The translations under genes were made by a program, and so were the position numbers. DNA of 8,489 bases from NCBI GenBank assembly GCA_964531295.1, contig CAZHHJ010000104.1, positions 1 to 8,489 on the forward strand, in the 5' to 3' direction. Positions 5,836 to 8,489 of the stretch are shown in pieces. The stretch is from JAAYJK01 sp964531295. GTDB lineage: Bacteria; Bacillota; Syntrophomonadia; Syntrophomonadales; Syntrophomonadaceae. Every line of letters starts with the position of its first letter. Position 1 is the stretch's first letter. The notes beneath the pieces were generated by a model. The model was given only the letters and a program-made list of their open reading frames with translations, was not told the DNA's origin and did not search any database.

Positions 5836-6966
5836 GTGCATTTGGGGAAAGTATTAGTAGTTTTTGGGACCAGGCCGGAGGCTATCAAGCTAGCTCCGGT
5901 CATTAAGGAATTGAAGCAGGTAGAAGATATTGACACGGTGGTTCTGGTTACCGCGCAGCATCGCGAGATGCTGGATCAGGTCCTGCAGCTTTTTAAGATA
6001 GAACCTGATTATGACCTGGATTTGATGCGGGAAAAACAGGATCTGTACAGTATAACTGCCGGGGTATTGAACGGGGTTAGAGAAGTATTGGAAAAGGAAA
6101 AGCCGGATCTGGTAGTAGTACATGGGGATACTACTACAACTTTTGCGGCTTCTCTGGCAGCATTTTATCAAAGGATACCGGTAGCCCATGTAGAAGCAGG
6201 ACTGCGTACTTATAACAAATATTCACCCTTCCCGGAAGAAGCAAACCGTTCTCTTACGACTCAGTTGGCTGATTTGCATTTTGCCCCCACCGACATTAAT
6301 CGGGACAATCTGATCCGGGAGTCTATTGGAGAATTAAGAATATGGGTCACTGGCAATACGGTTATAGATGCCTTGATGCAGACAGTACGGCCTGATTACC
6401 AGTTTGGACCTGAATTATCCGGCATAGATTTTAACCGCCGGCTATTATTGCTTACTACCCATCGCCGGGAAAATTGGGGCGGCCCCATGGAGCGCATATA
6501 CCGGGCCTTATTGGATCTCCTGGATGAGTTTGAAGATATAGAAGTAATATTTCCCGTCCATAAAAATCCGGTGGTGCGTGAAGTTGCTGAATCCATGCTA
6601 GGGGGCCGGGAGCGCCTGCATCTAATAGAACCACTGGATTATGAACCCTTTGCCAATCTCATGAAAAGGTCCTATCTGGTCCTGACTGATTCAGGGGGAC
6701 TGCAGGAGGAAGCGCCTTCACTGGGTAAACCGGTACTGGTCCTGCGGGATACCACCGAAAGGCCCGAAGCAGTTAAGGCCGGGACCGTTAAACTGGTAGG
6801 AACCAATCGGGATCGGATATATGGCGAAGCTCGGACTTTGATTGCCAATGAGCTGGAATATCATAAAATGGCCCGGGCCATTAATCCTTATGGGGATGGC
6901 AAAGCATCTAGCAGAATTGTAACAGTTATAGTAGATTTTCTTTATGCTCGCCTCGGTGTGCAATAG
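5836..6966 (+). CDS. wecB: UDP-N-acetylglucosamine 2-epimerase (non-hydrolysing)
   Basis: A cytoplasmic enzyme interconverting UDP-GlcNAc and UDP-ManNAc, supplying ManNAc for teichoic-acid linkage units, capsule or other surface glycans. At 376 aa it is normal for the WecB/MnaA family (GT-B fold). The start is GTG at 5836 with AGGAGG at 5821-5826. Visible motifs are VFGTRPEAIKLAPVI (9-23), HGDTTTTFAAS (96-106, with D98), HVEAGLRT (E120), PFPEEANR (E134), TTHRREN (H209), VFPVHKNP-like IFPVHKNP (238-245), TDSGGLQEEAPSLGKPV (284-300, with S286, E291) and RDTTERPEA (304-312). These cover the residues known in E. coli WecB for catalysis and UDP binding. The hydrolysing eukaryotic/NeuC type is less likely given the full non-hydrolysing motif set. 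A sugar phosphomutase follows after 167 bases, consistent with surface-polysaccharide precursor supply. Confidence 0.95.
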   Translation: MHLGKVLVVFGTRPEAIKLAPVIKELKQVEDIDTVVLVTAQHREMLDQVLQLFKIEPDYDLDLMREKQDLYSITAGVLNGVREVLEKEKPDLVVVHGDTTTTFAASLAAFYQRIPVAHVEAGLRTYNKYSPFPEEANRSLTTQLADLHFAPTDINRDNLIRESIGELRIWVTGNTVIDALMQTVRPDYQFGPELSGIDFNRRLLLLTTHRRENWGGPMERIYRALLDLLDEFEDIEVIFPVHKNPVVREVAESMLGGRERLHLIEPLDYEPFANLMKRSYLVLTDSGGLQEEAPSLGKPVLVLRDTTERPEAVKAGTVKLVGTNRDRIYGEARTLIANELEYHKMARAINPYGDGKASSRIVTVIVDFLYARLGVQ

Positions 6967-7011
6967 ATAAGGGCGGGGATGATAATTCAGCTACTCTGGA
7001 AGAATAAAATC

Positions 7012-7095
7012 ATGACTGTGGTTCCGGGTCTTATGAAGATTCTTGCGTCAGGGCTAATTACAGAAAAATATTCACATTTTCACGACCATAATTAG
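7012..7095 (+). other. Doubtful 27-codon ORF in the epimerase-phosphomutase spacer
   Basis: An ATG at 7012 opens a 27-residue reading frame beginning MTVVPGLMKILASG, ending with a His-rich tail (YSHFHDHN) and a TAG at 7093-7095. A weak GGAAG lies about nine bases upstream. I do not recognise it. ORFs of this length arise easily by chance, and the low-quality ribosome site argues against translation. It is listed because it fills half of a 167-base spacer in which I see no convincing promoter or terminator. Confidence 0.12.
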
Positions 7096-7133
7096 AGACG
7101 ATATGGCCAATCAATCCATTAAGGAGGACTTAG

Positions 7134-8489
7134 ATGTCAAGTATTAAGTTTGGGACCGATGGCTGGAGAGCCATTATTGCCAGGGATTTCACTTGCGCCA
7201 ATTGCCGGGTGGTGGCCCAGGGAATTGCGGCTTACATGAACAGCAGCAATATGAATAAAAAAGGCCTGATCATTGGATATGACAATAGATTCATGTCCCG
7301 AGAATTTGCCGAGGAATGTGCTCGGGTCCTGGTCGGTAACGGAATAAAAACATTTTTGCTGGGGAAGGTGAGTCCGACGCCGGTCACTGCTTACGCAGTA
7401 CGTTTAAGAGCAGCAGGGGGAGGCCTGATGATCACTGCCAGCCACAATCCCGCCGAGTATAATGGAATAAAATTCATACCCCATTATGCCGGACCTGCCT
7501 TGCCGGATATAACCGATGCCATAGAAGAGGAAATAAACCGGGTCCTGGAGACAGAAAAAGTTTATGAATTAGATCTGCCCAAAGCCGCTGAGCTGGCTTT
7601 GTATCAAGAAATTGAAGTAGATGATGAATATGTAAGCCATCTTTTAAAATTACTTCAAGTTGAATATTTCAAAAACCGAAAAATCAAGGTGGTTACTAAC
7701 CCTATGTATGGAGCGGGGGTGGGGTACCTGGATAAAATACTGGATGAACTGGGATGCGAAGTGCGAACCATCAATAATCACCGGGATGTTATGTTTGGGG
7801 GCAGTATGCCGGAACCGCTAAGCAGGCTTCTGGGTGATTTGAAAAGAGCAGTGGTCAGTTATAATGCCGATATCGGCCTGGCTCTTGATGGGGATGCCGA
7901 CCGCTTTGGTATAGTAGACAGCGCCGGTAATTTTGTGAGTGCCAATCGTTTAATGCCCCTGCTGCTGGACCACCTCTTGAATACCAGGAAATGGAGAGGA
8001 CCGGTATGCCGGTCAGCAGGCACTAGTCATATGCTGGATATAGTCGCTCACAGCAATGGCCTGAATGTAATCGAAACGCCAGTAGGGTTCAAATATATTA
8101 GTGAAGCCTTGCGGGATAAGGGATGTATAATGGGCTGCGAAGAAAGCGGCGGCATGAGTATATTCGGTCATATTCCTGAAAAGGATGGTATTCTAGCCAG
8201 CCTGCTGGCCGTTGAATTACTCGCTTATACCGGGAAGAGTTTACAGGAATTAAGTGATGAATTCAGCCACAAATACGGCTACAGCAGCAGTGAACGCATA
8301 GATATCAAGGTTACAGCAGGAGACCAAGCGGCTATATTGGAAAAAATCCAAGAGTTTAATCCCAAAACCCTGGGGGGGGTAAAAGTTACATCGATAAATG
8401 AAATAGATGGCCGAAAAATCATTATGGAAGATGGAAGCTGGACTCTGATTCGGTCTTCCGGGACCGAGCCGGTATTCCGGGTTTATGTA
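7134..8489 (+). CDS. Phosphoglucomutase/phosphomannomutase family protein (3' end cut by window)
   Basis: An alpha-D-phosphohexomutase, shifting phosphate between C6 and C1 of a hexose (Glc, Man or GlcN) through a phosphoserine intermediate. AAGGAGG (7121-7127) lies six bases before the ATG; 452 codons are open to the right edge with no stop. All four signature loops are present: the active-site phosphoserine loop ITASHNPAEYNG (S103), the metal loop DGDADR (252-257), the sugar-binding loop CEESGGMS (E336, S338) and the C-terminal phosphate-binding loop RSSGTEP (440-446). The N-terminus reads KFGTDGWRA. Since the last loop is intact, only roughly 10-25 residues should be missing. GCEESGGMSIFGH does not settle glucose versus mannose; the GTDGWRA form is common in bacterial enzymes annotated as either. 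It follows the UDP-GlcNAc epimerase and probably feeds nucleotide-sugar synthesis. An eight-G tract (8372-8379) lies within the reading frame. Confidence 0.92.
   Translation, partial: MSSIKFGTDGWRAIIARDFTCANCRVVAQGIAAYMNSSNMNKKGLIIGYDNRFMSREFAEECARVLVGNGIKTFLLGKVSPTPVTAYAVRLRAAGGGLMITASHNPAEYNGIKFIPHYAGPALPDITDAIEEEINRVLETEKVYELDLPKAAELALYQEIEVDDEYVSHLLKLLQVEYFKNRKIKVVTNPMYGAGVGYLDKILDELGCEVRTINNHRDVMFGGSMPEPLSRLLGDLKRAVVSYNADIGLALDGDADRFGIVDSAGNFVSANRLMPLLLDHLLNTRKWRGPVCRSAGTSHMLDIVAHSNGLNVIETPVGFKYISEALRDKGCIMGCEESGGMSIFGHIPEKDGILASLLAVELLAYTGKSLQELSDEFSHKYGYSSSERIDIKVTAGDQAAILEKIQEFNPKTLGGVKVTSINEIDGRKIIMEDGSWTLIRSSGTEPVFRVYV

Noticed and set aside
7043..7074. TTGCGT ... TATTCA as a promoter for the phosphohexomutase gene
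   Set aside because: The spacing is 20 bases and both boxes are poor. The gene is as likely to be read from upstream.

Overview
The window reads like a chromosomal segment of an anaerobic Firmicute (class Clostridia). The guess closest to what I see is a Syntrophomonas-like organism. Evidence: strong AGGAGG-type ribosome binding sites, TTGACx/TATAAT promoters, moderate GC by eye, a U-tract terminator, and short hairpin repeats carrying an AGAACCGTCCC loop, of a kind I associate with clostridial genomes. The genus is an inference and cannot be proved from this window. All genes lie on the + strand and none looks broken.

Region 1 (1-5148) is a self-contained multidrug-efflux module. A palindromic repeat cluster (1-46) precedes a near-consensus promoter (50-79). 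A GACC/GGTC dyad (91-102) sits where transcription would start. Next come a lipoprotein membrane-fusion adaptor (138-1268) and an AcrB/SwrC-type RND permease (1268-4405), overlapping by one base. A TetR-family regulator (4520-5110) follows and ends in an intrinsic terminator whose stem includes its stop codon. The simplest model is that TetR binds the dyad, represses the operon and releases it when a ligand binds. No outer-membrane channel gene is present.

Region 2 (5149-5667) is a single gene with its own promoter. It encodes a small FMN-binding split-barrel (pyridoxamine-phosphate-oxidase-like) protein of unknown substrate.

Region 3 (5668-8489) starts with a 168-base spacer holding a second hairpin with the same AGAACCGTCCC loop. 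It continues with a UDP-GlcNAc 2-epimerase (5836-6966), a 167-base spacer with only a doubtful 27-codon ORF, and an alpha-D-phosphohexomutase (from 7134) that runs off the right edge a few residues short of its expected end. The last two genes suggest activated-sugar supply for cell-surface polysaccharide.

No spacer exceeds 300 bases. I saw no tRNA, rRNA, CRISPR array, transposase or prophage gene. The genes belong to known families. The least explained signals are the intergenic hairpin repeats, which keep a loop while changing their stems, and the apparent long palindrome cut by the left edge.
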